Part shown: positions 1-8,941 of the stretch, piece by piece | Numbering within the stretch: the first letter of the stretch is position 1 | How the letters are laid out: every line of letters starts with the position of its first letter | Assembly (NCBI RefSeq): GCF_004208415.1 | Contig: NZ_CP035758.1 | Coordinates: 5,394,001-5,458,000 of the forward strand | Reading direction: 5' to 3' | From: Ktedonosporobacter rubrisoli | GTDB taxonomy: Bacteria; Chloroflexota; Ktedonobacteria; Ktedonobacterales; Ktedonobacteraceae | Length of the DNA: 64,000 bases | Notes under the pieces: model-generated | What the model saw: the letters and a program-made list of their open reading frames with translations, nothing else | The model's database searches: none | Told to the model about the DNA's origin: nothing | Position numbers and translations under genes: made by a program

Positions 1-1
1 C

Positions 2-3000
2 TTTGAGGGCACGATCCTTTCGTATCGCGAATTAAACAGCCGGGCCAATCGCCTGGCGCACACACTTCAGGCCATGGGTATCGGACCAGATACGCTGGTC
101 GGCGTGTGCATGGAGCGCTCTCTTGAAATGGTTGTTGCTCTTGTGGGCATTCTCAAGGCCGGTGGGGCCTATGTGCCGCTTGATCCTGCCTATCCCCAGG
201 AACGGCTCTCATATATGCTGCAGGATGCACAGGTTCCCGTACTCTTAACCCAGACGCATATTGCGCGCGAGCTGCCCGAGATCGCGGCAAAACAGCTCTG
301 TCTGGATGAGGATTGGCAGAACTGGCAAGTGCCAGCCTCTACCCAGGAGGAGAATCCTTGCAGCTCTGTCGGACCAGAGAATCTTGTCTATATGATCTAT
401 ACCTCTGGCTCTACAGGCAAGCCCAAGGGCGTCATGAATACGCACCGCGGCATCTGCAATCGCCTCTACTGGATGCAGCAAACCTACAAGCTTACGGCAG
501 AGGATCGCGTCTTACAAAAGACGCCTTTCAGCTTCGACGTCTCGGCCTGGGAGTTCTTCTGGCCCTTACTGAGCGGCGCCGCGCTTGTCGTAGCGCGTCC
601 AGGCGGGCAACAGGACCCGGCTTACCTGGCCTCAATCATTGCCGAAGAGCACATCACGACGCTGCACTTTGTACCCTCAATGCTGCAAGCCTTCCTGCTG
701 GAGCCAGAGCTGGCCGAGCGCGGCAAGAGCTTAAAGCGCGTCATCTGTAGCGGCGAGGCGCTGCCCTTTGATCTGCAAGAGCGCTTCTTTGCCAGCCTTG
801 ATGCCGAATTGCACAATCTCTACGGTCCGACCGAAGCTGCCATCGACGTTACTTACTGGGCCTGTCAGCGCGGCAGTCGCGATCTGATTGTGCCGATTGG
901 CCGTCCGATTGCCAATACCCAGATCTATATCCTTGACCAGTCCCAGAACCCGGTCCCCGTTGGCGTGGCCGGCGAGCTCTACATCGGCGGCGTTGGCGTG
1001 GCTCGTGGCTACTTTAACCGCCCCGAATTGACAGCCGAGAAGTTTGTGCGTGATCCCTTCAGTCAGGACCCGCAGGCTCGCCTTTTCAGAACTGGAGACC
1101 TGGCCCGCTACCGCGCCGATGGGGCCATAGAGTTCCTGGGGCGTATCGATCATCAAGTCAAGATTCGCGGTTTCCGTATCGAGTTGGGCGAGATTGAGGC
1201 CGTGCTGGCTCAGCATCCGACCCTCAAAGAAGTTGTAGTGATGGCACGCGAAGATACACCAGGCAATAAGCGCCTCGTCGCCTACCTGGTTCCCAGCGGC
1301 CAGACCAGGGCCACAGGGAAGCAGAGCGACAGCACGCCTGTACAGCTCAATCCGCAGGAAGCTGGCCTCTCCATCGAAGCTTTGCGCGACTTCTTAAAGG
1401 ATAAGCTACCCTACTACATGGTGCCCGCAGCATTTCTGTTCCTGGATAGCTTCCCCTTGCAGCCCAACGGCAAAGTAAATCGCAAGGCCTTACCGGCTCC
1501 CGATACCTCGCGTCCCGAGCTGGAGAACGCCTTTGTGGCTCCCCAGACTCCCACGGAACAGCAATTGGCCCGCATCTGGGCTGAAGTGCTGGGCATCGAG
1601 AAGGTTGGCATTCACGACAACTTCTTCGATCTGGGCGGAGCTTCGATCCAGAGCCTGGAAATCATCTCCAAAGTCAACGAGACAGGCCTCCCGCTTGAGC
1701 TGGAGATGCTCTTTGAATTCCAGACCATCGCCGAGCTGGCCGCCGCTATCGAGCAAAAAAGCTCAGCCCCGCTTATGCCGAGCGCGCAAACTCAAGTAGA
1801 GCCAGAGCCCGCACCACCTGCTAGCCAGGAAGCACCGCAACCGGTCAACGTGATGCAGCCAACCCTTGCCAATACTGTGATCGAGAGCCTTGGCGTTTAC
1901 CTGCCACCGAAGATCGTCTCTACCGACGAAATCGTCAAGAATTGCGTCAAGCCGATTCGCTTCCCGCTGGCTCGCCTGACCGGTATCAAAAACAGGCGCA
2001 TGGCCGGTGAGACCGAATTCTCGATCGATCTTGCCAAGAAAGCCATCGCCGACTGCCTGGCCAAATCGAAGTACAATCCGGAGGATATCGACCTCCTGAT
2101 CTGCGGCAACATTTCGCGCTGCAACGGACCTAATCAGCGCTTCGAATTTGAGCCAAGCACTTCTGTGCAGCTCAAGCGCTACTTTGGCTTTACCAATGCC
2201 ATCGTCTTCGATCTCGACAATGCCTGCACGGGACTGTTTACGGCCATCGATATCATTGATGCCTTCCTCAAGGCGGGCCTGATCAGGCGCGGCCTGGCGG
2301 TCAGCGGCGAATACATCACGCACCTGATCGATACAGCGCAGAAAGAGCTAGAAGGCTTCATGGACTCGCGCATGGCCTGTCTGACAGTCGGCGACGCAGG
2401 TGCGGCCGTGATCCTGGAGAAAGCGCCAGATCAGAAGATCGGCTTCCACGATTTCGAGCTCTTCACGCTTGGCCACTATAGTCGGGATTGCATCGGCAAA
2501 GCCACTGATAGAGAGCACGGTGGCGCCATCATGTATACCGACGCGGTAAGGGTCTCAGCCGTGAATATGAAGTATGCGGTCGCGCATGCCGCGCAGATTA
2601 TCCAGCGCACTGGCTGGCCAACCTCAGAGTTCCAGCACATTATCATTCACCAGACCTCTAACACAACCATTCGCGACGCCGCGCGCGAAATTAATAGCTA
2701 CTATGGGCAGGAGGTCTGCACCCAGGATAATGTCATCAACAACATTGCTGAGCGCGCCAACACGGCCACCACGACCCAGATGGTAGCTCTCGGCGACCAT
2801 ATACGCTCGGGTCGCATCAATTCTGGCGATAATGTGGTCTTTGGCATCACTGGCTCTGGCGCAACTATCGGGGCCGCAATCTACACCTTTGACGATCTGC
2901 CTGAACGCATCAGGCGCGTTGAAGCTGGCGAGTATAAGCCAGAAAAAGTAGCTCACGATCCCGCTTGGCAACGTCCGCTGCTCCCTTCCCAACAGCGCAT

Positions 3001-3880
3001 ACGCGTTGAGAGCGTCGGGACTATTCCCGCTGGCGCGGAAGTGAAGAAAGAGGTGCTGACCCTGGCTCAGGCGGCGGCCGAGGCTGCTCTCACCAACTCG
3101 GAGCATGCCCGCGAGGATATCGACCTGCTGATGTACGCAGGCGTCTACCGCGATGAACTGATCTGCGAGCCAGCGCTAGCGGCCATTATAGAGGGCGATC
3201 TCGGCATCAATGACGCTATTGAGCTGCCCACAGAGAAGAAGACCTTCGCCTTCGATATCTTCAACGGCTCGCTTGGCTTGCTCAATGCCTGCTATGCGGC
3301 CATTGGTATGCTCAAAGCAAATAAGGCCAATCGCGCCTTGCTCGTTACTGCCGAGATCGAGAATAACCGCGATATCATTCCTGAAGAGCTGCTGGGCCTT
3401 GAGGAAACCGGATCTGCCCTTATTCTCGACGAAAGCCCCGATGGCAAGACAGGCTTTGGCAATTTCGTCTTCAAGTACTTCACCGATTATATCGAGGCGT
3501 TCGATGCCCATAGCGAGCTGCGCAAAGGCAAAATGACCATGCGCTTCGAGACGGATTCCAGGCTTCAGGACTACTACCTGCAATGCATTGAGGAAACTGT
3601 CAAGGAACTGCTCAGCGTTGAGCAGCTCGATATGTCGCAGATCAAAGTTGTGCTACCGCAACAGATCTCTAGCGACTTCACGAGCCGCTTAGGTGATATA
3701 CTAAAGGTTGATAAAGAGAAGCTGGTGGACCTGCATCCAGAGCACGATCTCTATACGTCCTCGCTGCCTTACGTCTTGCAGCATGTACGTGAGCAGCAGA
3801 TAGCCAGGCCGGGAGATATTGGCCTGATTATCAGCGTTGGATCGGGTATCCAGGTAGGTTGTGCCACCTACTACTTCTAA
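2..3880 (+). CDS. NRPS module (A-PCP) fused to two KAS III-like domains, 5' truncated
   Basis: The open frame runs in from the left window edge, so the N-terminus (and any condensation domain) is missing; 1292 residues are visible. Residues 1-495 are an adenylation domain (A3 region YTSGSTGKPKG, A5 YGPTE, A10 NGKVNRK). Pocket residues read by alignment to GrsA are D-V-W-H-I-S-L-I-D-K, close to the known serine code DVWHLSLIDK. Residues about 510-580 are a carrier domain with DLGGAS (phosphopantetheine Ser near 548). After a Pro/Glu/Gln linker, residues about 625-975 form a KAS III domain with Cys near 742 (NACTG), His near 883 (HQTSN) and Asn near 920 (ANTATT). Residues about 1000-1292 are a second KAS III fold in which the same positions read Ser (NGSLG), Pro (LPQQ) and Tyr (YTSS). 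It may load serine and pass it to a Claisen-type or acyl-transfer step; the product is unknown. A type II thioesterase follows. Confidence 0.9.
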   Translation, partial: FEGTILSYRELNSRANRLAHTLQAMGIGPDTLVGVCMERSLEMVVALVGILKAGGAYVPLDPAYPQERLSYMLQDAQVPVLLTQTHIARELPEIAAKQLCLDEDWQNWQVPASTQEENPCSSVGPENLVYMIYTSGSTGKPKGVMNTHRGICNRLYWMQQTYKLTAEDRVLQKTPFSFDVSAWEFFWPLLSGAALVVARPGGQQDPAYLASIIAEEHITTLHFVPSMLQAFLLEPELAERGKSLKRVICSGEALPFDLQERFFASLDAELHNLYGPTEAAIDVTYWACQRGSRDLIVPIGRPIANTQIYILDQSQNPVPVGVAGELYIGGVGVARGYFNRPELTAEKFVRDPFSQDPQARLFRTGDLARYRADGAIEFLGRIDHQVKIRGFRIELGEIEAVLAQHPTLKEVVVMAREDTPGNKRLVAYLVPSGQTRATGKQSDSTPVQLNPQEAGLSIEALRDFLKDKLPYYMVPAAFLFLDSFPLQPNGKVNRKALPAPDTSRPELENAFVAPQTPTEQQLARIWAEVLGIEKVGIHDNFFDLGGASIQSLEIISKVNETGLPLELEMLFEFQTIAELAAAIEQKSSAPLMPSAQTQVEPEPAPPASQEAPQPVNVMQPTLANTVIESLGVYLPPKIVSTDEIVKNCVKPIRFPLARLTGIKNRRMAGETEFSIDLAKKAIADCLAKSKYNPEDIDLLICGNISRCNGPNQRFEFEPSTSVQLKRYFGFTNAIVFDLDNACTGLFTAIDIIDAFLKAGLIRRGLAVSGEYITHLIDTAQKELEGFMDSRMACLTVGDAGAAVILEKAPDQKIGFHDFELFTLGHYSRDCIGKATDREHGGAIMYTDAVRVSAVNMKYAVAHAAQIIQRTGWPTSEFQHIIIHQTSNTTIRDAAREINSYYGQEVCTQDNVINNIAERANTATTTQMVALGDHIRSGRINSGDNVVFGITGSGATIGAAIYTFDDLPERIRRVEAGEYKPEKVAHDPAWQRPLLPSQQRIRVESVGTIPAGAEVKKEVLTLAQAAAEAALTNSEHAREDIDLLMYAGVYRDELICEPALAAIIEGDLGINDAIELPTEKKTFAFDIFNGSLGLLNACYAAIGMLKANKANRALLVTAEIENNRDIIPEELLGLEETGSALILDESPDGKTGFGNFVFKYFTDYIEAFDAHSELRKGKMTMRFETDSRLQDYYLQCIEETVKELLSVEQLDMSQIKVVLPQQISSDFTSRLGDILKVDKEKLVDLHPEHDLYTSSLPYVLQHVREQQIARPGDIGLIISVGSGIQVGCATYYF

Positions 3881-3967
3881 ACAGCCATGCTTCATGCCTC
3901 TACTGGCAAGCAGTAGGGGCATGAGGTTACCGAGCCTGAAGGTCTCAGTTTGCACAAAGGATGGATC

Positions 3968-4717
3968 ATGACGAGTATGTCAACAGTCCCCTGGCTAGTG
4001 CGCTCTAAAGCCCAGCCACGCTTGCGGCTCTTCTGTTTTCCCTACGCGGGCGGCGGAGCATCTATATACCGTCAGTGGTTTAACAAGCTGCCACGCGATA
4101 TCGAAGTCTGTGCAATCCAGCTTCCCGGGCGCGAAAATAGAATACAGGAGCCCCCCTTTACGCAACTTTCGCCACTGGTCAAGACCTTGAGACAGGTCCT
4201 TGCACCTTACCTGGATCTGCCCTTTGCTTTCTTTGGCTATAGCATGGGAGCCCACATTAGCTTTGAGCTGGCGCGCCTTCTGCGTCGCCAACAGCAGCCA
4301 GGTCCTGCACACTTATTTATAGCCGCCGCGCACGCGCCTCAACTCCCTCATCGCGATGAGGCTATTCATGACCTGGCGGAGCCAGAATTTCTTGCGAAGC
4401 TGGCCAGCCTGGGAGGCACGCCAGAGGCGGTTCTACAGAATGCCGAGCTCATGGAATTGCTCTCCCCAACGCTCAGAGCCGATTTCAAGCTCTACGAGAC
4501 CCACGCGTATATAGCAGAAACTCCACTGGATTGCCCTATCACAGCCTTCGGAGGCGAGCAGGACGCCACAGTCAGCCGTCAGGAGCTGATGGCCTGGAAT
4601 GAACAAACTACAAAGGCATTCAAGCTCTATATTTTCCCAGGAGATCATTTCTTTTTACATGGTGAGCAAGAGCGCCTGCTGCAGGCCACAACCCAAGCTC
4701 TACTTACTTTGAATTGA
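3968..4717 (+). CDS. Type II thioesterase (GrsT/SrfAD-like)
   Basis: Alpha/beta hydrolase of 249 residues. It begins FCFPYAGGGAS after a short leader, has the nucleophile elbow GYSMGA (Ser about 92), an Asp in GGEQDA (about 199) and a His in PGDHFF (about 227). Such enzymes remove wrong or stalled acyl groups from the phosphopantetheine arm of NRPS/PKS carriers. It lies 87 bases after the NRPS on the same strand, so co-transcription and a repair role for that carrier domain are likely. ATG 3968 is chosen because AAAGGA sits a few bases upstream; an in-frame TTG at 3950 lacks a better ribosome binding site. Confidence 0.92.
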   Translation: MTSMSTVPWLVRSKAQPRLRLFCFPYAGGGASIYRQWFNKLPRDIEVCAIQLPGRENRIQEPPFTQLSPLVKTLRQVLAPYLDLPFAFFGYSMGAHISFELARLLRRQQQPGPAHLFIAAAHAPQLPHRDEAIHDLAEPEFLAKLASLGGTPEAVLQNAELMELLSPTLRADFKLYETHAYIAETPLDCPITAFGGEQDATVSRQELMAWNEQTTKAFKLYIFPGDHFFLHGEQERLLQATTQALLTLN

Positions 4718-4922
4718 TGCCTCTCATTCCTTGCTCGCATTTGCCCACGCGGCTAGCCCTACAGGAAAGAGAGGTAACAATTTCTATTTTGAGAACCCTT
4801 CTATCGTCCTCTGCTTCATGCACAAAGCAAACTGTAGCAGGAGGGTCAGCCGCAAGAGCGCACGCTACATGCGCTCCTTATACCCTCTCCACAGAGATAG
4901 CAACAGAACAGGAGGCTTTCAT

Positions 4923-5795
4923 TTGGAAATCTCGATTATCTGTGTACCGTTTCAAATCGATGTCGGACGTTGGGGCTGCGCGCTCGGACCGCAAGCCTAT
5001 CTGAATGCCGGCCTTATCGACAGGCTACGCTCTGCCGGGCATACAGTCATCGATCCGGTCTGGATTGAGCTGCCCAACAAAGAGCGCACGCGCGACACCA
5101 TCACGAATCTTGGCCGCATCGCCCATTACACATCCGAGCAAGTGAGTGCAGCATTGCACAATCCGGATAGAATCGCCTTAGTACTTGAGGGAGACTGCAA
5201 CCATGCGCCGGGAGCCATCGGAGGAGTCGCGCAGGCCTGTGGCAGTGCAGGGGTGGCCTGGTTCGATGCCCACGGCGATATGGCCACAATGGAGACAACT
5301 ACCAGCGGCATGATCGGTGGCATGCCCTACGCCGTAGCGCTGGGCTGGGAATTTGCCGATTGGCGCGAGGCGGCCGGCCTGGACACACCTGTGCGACCGG
5401 AGGCTGCGGCCCTGCTCGGGACCAGCGATCTTGATCCAGGCGAAATCGCCGCGCTACAGACCCATCCGATCCTCCACCTCGACGCCCATGAGCTCACGCA
5501 CGCCAACGTAAGCGAGCGCGTCGCTCAAGCCTTCAGGCCGCGCCTAAACGAGGCTGCCGGCTGGTACGTGCATATCGACCTTGACGTTGCCGGCCCCGAA
5601 GTAGTGCCGGGCGCACTTACGCCGGCCCCTTACTGGCCTCCGCGCCAGAACCTGCTTGAGGCCGCCGCTACGCTTGGGCATCTCCTACCAATCAAAGCCC
5701 TCTCGCTGGCCGCTTACAACCCTTCCAGCGATCCAGGCAAGCTTGGCAGTATCTTTGGCATCGAGATGGCCATGGCCGTCATAGGGACCAGCTAG
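4923..5795 (+). CDS. Arginase/ureohydrolase-family protein with altered metal ligands
   Basis: Protein of 290 residues of the Mn-dependent arginase/agmatinase fold. Metal motifs visible are EGDC (Cys about 92, where arginase has His in GGDH), DAHGD (115-119) and IDLD (219-221). The arginase NIHG segment is replaced by MIGGMP, so a second usual His is also absent. It probably hydrolyses a guanidino- or formimino-type compound, but the substrate cannot be read. It lies 205 bases after the thioesterase on the same strand and could tailor the NRPS product. The start is TTG 4923, since GGAGG is placed seven bases before it and the family fold begins at once; a longer reading from 4731 adds unrelated sequence. 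From memory, a Cys-for-His change also occurs in DcsB of D-cycloserine synthesis. Confidence 0.8.
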   Translation: MEISIICVPFQIDVGRWGCALGPQAYLNAGLIDRLRSAGHTVIDPVWIELPNKERTRDTITNLGRIAHYTSEQVSAALHNPDRIALVLEGDCNHAPGAIGGVAQACGSAGVAWFDAHGDMATMETTTSGMIGGMPYAVALGWEFADWREAAGLDTPVRPEAAALLGTSDLDPGEIAALQTHPILHLDAHELTHANVSERVAQAFRPRLNEAAGWYVHIDLDVAGPEVVPGALTPAPYWPPRQNLLEAAATLGHLLPIKALSLAAYNPSSDPGKLGSIFGIEMAMAVIGTS

Positions 5796-5845
5796 CGGCC
5801 CTTTCAGCGCCGGGCAGCCTGTGTGGTTGCCCGGCCATCTCCCAG

Positions 5846-7423
5846 CTAATTGATACGCTTCTCATGACCTGCCCAGGCACGCTCACGCAAGACAAACTTC
5901 TGGACCTTGCCAGTAGACGTCTTGGGCAGATCCCCAAACTCTATCCTGGCCGGGCATTTAAAGTGCGCAATACGTTCGCGGCAGAAGGCAATGATCTCCT
6001 CTTCGCTAGCACTCTGGCCCTCCTTAAGCGTTACAAAGGCTTTCGGGCGCTCGCCCCACTTCTCATCAGGCATCGAGACAACCGCGCACTCCAGCACCGC
6101 CGGGTGCCCGGCCACAGCCTGCTCCACCTCAATCGTCGAGATATTTTCGCCGCCCGAAATGATCACATCTTTAGCCCGATCGCGCAGCTCAATATAGCCA
6201 TCGGGATGCCAGACCCCAATATCGCCCGAGTGGAACCAGCCGCCAGCAAAAGACCTCTCCGTGGCCTCAGGATTGGCAAAGTAGCCCTTAGCCACGTTGT
6301 TTCCTCGCATCACAACCTCGCCCATCGTCTGCCCATCGCGCGGCACATCCCGCATAGCGCTATCAACCACGCGCGCACGCTCCGCCACAACGTTGCCCTG
6401 ACCCTGGCGAGCCAGCAAGCGCGCAAGTTCAGTCGCCGGCAAATCCTCCCAACCCTCCTGCCACTCACAGATCGTATAGGGACCATATGTCTCTGTCAGG
6501 CCATAGACATGGATCGGGCGAAAATTGAGCTCCTTTAAGCGTCCCAGCAGCGTAGGCGAAGGCGGCGCTCCGGCAATCGTCACAGTGATCTGGCGCGAGA
6601 GACGATGCGCATTGGGATGATTCACCAGGAAGATATGCACTGTTGGCGCACCATTATAATGTGTTACACCTTCGCGCTCGAAGAGCTCCCAGATAGTCCC
6701 TGGATCGAGCTTGCGCAGACAGACATGCGTCGCACCAATGGCAGTCACGCCCCAGGTAAAGCACCAGCCATTGCAGTGAAACATAGGCAAAGTCCACAAA
6801 TAGACGCTTTCGCTGCTCATTCCCGTTGACATAACCTCGGCTAAGGCATTGAGATAGCCCCCACGATAGGTATACATCACGCCTTTAGGATTGCCAGTCG
6901 TACCCGAAGTATAATTGATCGAGATAGTTTCTTCCTCATCCTCAAGCCAGCTCTCTACAGGCTCAGGAGAGCCCTGGGCGAGAAATACTTCATATGGATC
7001 GTCAGGCAAGCCCGTATCAGCGATACGTACAACCTGCATCCCTTGCAAGGACAAGGGCTCAACCAGGGGATAAAGCTCAGCATCGACGAAGAGAAACTTT
7101 ACGCCCGAATGCTGCAGAATAAACTCGATCTCCTGGCTATTCAGGCGCGTATTGATCGCGACAAGAATGCCGCCGGCAGCCGGAACTGCATAGTGGGCAT
7201 CGAGCAGGGCCGGAGTATTGGGACACAGAAACCCCACGCGATCATGTTTCTGCAGGCCAGAGGTGCGCAAATGCGAGGCCAGGCGATAGACGCGCTCAGC
7301 AAACTGGCGATAGCTATATTTGCGCTCGCCATGCACAATCGCGGTCTTCTCGGGAAAAATAAGGGCACTACGTTCCAGGAAACTTACGGGTGTTAGCTCA
7401 GTTCGATAGACTTTTTCTTCCAT
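5846..7423 (-). CDS. Fatty acyl-CoA synthetase (AMP-forming, AlkK/ACSF2-like)
   Basis: ANL-superfamily enzyme of 525 residues that activates a carboxylic acid to acyl-AMP and then acyl-CoA. Motifs are NYTSGTTGNPKG (P-loop, about 180), YGLTE, the hinge HSGDIGVWHPDGY, and the C-terminal Lys motif KTSTGKVQK. It resembles medium-chain acyl-CoA ligases rather than stand-alone NRPS A domains. ATG 7423 is chosen because AGGAGG lies eight bases upstream; a longer version from 7495 has no such site. It converges with the NRPS genes, with about 50 bases between stops. It could supply an acyl starter, but a housekeeping fatty-acid role is equally possible. Confidence 0.88.
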   Translation of the reverse strand: MEEKVYRTELTPVSFLERSALIFPEKTAIVHGERKYSYRQFAERVYRLASHLRTSGLQKHDRVGFLCPNTPALLDAHYAVPAAGGILVAINTRLNSQEIEFILQHSGVKFLFVDAELYPLVEPLSLQGMQVVRIADTGLPDDPYEVFLAQGSPEPVESWLEDEEETISINYTSGTTGNPKGVMYTYRGGYLNALAEVMSTGMSSESVYLWTLPMFHCNGWCFTWGVTAIGATHVCLRKLDPGTIWELFEREGVTHYNGAPTVHIFLVNHPNAHRLSRQITVTIAGAPPSPTLLGRLKELNFRPIHVYGLTETYGPYTICEWQEGWEDLPATELARLLARQGQGNVVAERARVVDSAMRDVPRDGQTMGEVVMRGNNVAKGYFANPEATERSFAGGWFHSGDIGVWHPDGYIELRDRAKDVIISGGENISTIEVEQAVAGHPAVLECAVVSMPDEKWGERPKAFVTLKEGQSASEEEIIAFCRERIAHFKCPARIEFGDLPKTSTGKVQKFVLRERAWAGHEKRIN

Positions 7424-7843
7424 CAGGAATTCCTCCTGTCGTCTCTCGGCAGAGACATATCCTGCTTTCGTTAGTAGAGAGCAAGCTGAGACCATACTAA
7501 CAGGCGACGCCTGTAATTATTGTGCCACACCAGCAAATATACGTTTTCGTATCAGCGTGCCGGACCCGCTCAGACAGGTCACGAATATAGGAAAACTGAT
7601 AGCTACTAGTATCATACAAGCGGATTTCCAGGTCAATAGCCAGGGATGTGCAGAGCGTATCAGGCAGGCCCCGCGCTCTCCCGGCAGGAATTGAAGGCAA
7701 CAGGTAACGAAGAGCAAGTTGGCTAAATAGCATAGAGGGTTAAGACATAAACGCTGCGCATCTGGCTGGCCGCGCTACTTTTACTCAAGGCCAGAGCACG
7801 ACCAGCCAGACGAAAGCCAATATTTCTAGCGCCTACTCGCTAC
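7424..7843. other. Intergenic region without a convincing gene
   Basis: About 420 bases separate the acyl-CoA synthetase start from the end of the ABC-transporter operon. Short reading frames on the minus strand show no ribosome binding site or family resemblance. An inverted pair CTGGCTGG ... CCAGCCAG around 7760-7810 could form a hairpin at the 3' end of the transporter transcript. The region presumably also carries the synthetase promoter, which was not located. Confidence 0.5.
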
Positions 7844-8941
7844 CTATTGGGCAGGCGCGGCAGGCGGAGCGGCCTGTGTAGAGGGTATAGGAGCATCCCC
7901 GCCATCTCCATACAGGAAACAGTTAGTCCAGTGCCCACCACCGAGTTCAGTGCGTTTGGGGAAACGCTCCTTACATACTGGCATAGCATGCGGGCAGCGT
8001 GGATGGAAGCGACAGCCAGTAGGCGGTTTAATCAGGCTAGGAATCTCGCCGCGAGCCGGCAAGGTCGATTTACTCTTACCATCGGGTCCAATGCGGTCAG
8101 GGTCAGGGGCCGCCGAAAGCAACAACTGCGTATAAGGATGCTTTGGCCGCTGCGTCACTTCCTCGCTTGGGCCACCCTCAACCATCTGCCCGGCATACAT
8201 GACCACAGTATCATCAGCAAAATAGCGCGCGCTCGCGATATCATGCGTAATATAGAGCAAAGCCAGATGCTCTTCCTCTTTCAGGCGCAAGAGCAGGTTG
8301 AGGATATCCATACGGATAGAGACATCCAGCATCGAAACCGGCTCGTCGGCAAGCAAGACCTCGGGGCGGACAGCCAACGCACGCGCAATAGCAATACGCT
8401 GGCGCTGTCCTCCGCTGAGCTGGTGAGGAAACTTCTGAATAAATTGTTCGGCCGGCGTCAGGCTGACGCGTCTTAGCAGTGCCAGCACTTGTTCATTGGC
8501 CTCAACGTTGGAACGTGCGTGCTTAAATATACGCAAGGGGCGGCTGAGATGATAGCGTATATCATGGACTGGATTCAGCGAAGCAAACGGGTCCTGGAAG
8601 ACAAGTTGCACATGCCGGCGATAGGCCCGCAGAGCAGCCGGCCCCTTCTCTAATTTAACCGGCGCGCCGCGAAAGCGAATCTCGCCTCCCGTTGGATCAT
8701 ACAAACGCGCAAGCATACGTGCTATCGTTGTCTTTCCGCTGCCGCTTTCACCAACCAGGGCCGTTGCGCGCCCAGGATAAAGCGCCAGGTTAGCATCTTC
8801 CACAGCATGCACAACTTGCTTCTCGCCAAAGAGATTGAACTGGCGCACAGGGAAGTGCTTCTGCAGATGGATGGCCTCCAGCACAGGGGCAGCTGCCTCC
8901 TGCCAGTTACGAGCAGTTACTTCTTGATTGATCACACTCAT
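7844..8941 (-). CDS. Oligopeptide-type ABC transporter ATP-binding protein (OppF/DppF)
   Basis: ATPase subunit of 365 residues for a peptide or oligosaccharide importer. It shows Walker A GESGSGKTT (about 64), signature LSGGQRQR, Walker B VLLADEP, the H-loop Asp-Ile context THDIASA, and the C-terminal oligopeptide extension with the Cys cluster GCRFHPRCPHAMPVC that is common in OppD/OppF proteins. It is the last gene of a minus-strand operon (binding protein, permeases, two ATPases). Its ATG overlaps the end of the preceding ATPase by four bases (ATGA), so the two subunits are translationally coupled. Confidence 0.95.
   Translation of the reverse strand: MSVINQEVTARNWQEAAAPVLEAIHLQKHFPVRQFNLFGEKQVVHAVEDANLALYPGRATALVGESGSGKTTIARMLARLYDPTGGEIRFRGAPVKLEKGPAALRAYRRHVQLVFQDPFASLNPVHDIRYHLSRPLRIFKHARSNVEANEQVLALLRRVSLTPAEQFIQKFPHQLSGGQRQRIAIARALAVRPEVLLADEPVSMLDVSIRMDILNLLLRLKEEEHLALLYITHDIASARYFADDTVVMYAGQMVEGGPSEEVTQRPKHPYTQLLLSAAPDPDRIGPDGKSKSTLPARGEIPSLIKPPTGCRFHPRCPHAMPVCKERFPKRTELGGGHWTNCFLYGDGGDAPIPSTQAAPPAAPAQ

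Noticed and set aside
245..3955. Several long open frames antisense to the NRPS gene
   Set aside because: They lie opposite a gene with clear domains in the plus frame, lack ribosome sites and show no family motifs.
7497..7733. A 78-codon frame on the minus strand
   Set aside because: No ribosome site, no known motif, and a composition like noncoding sequence.
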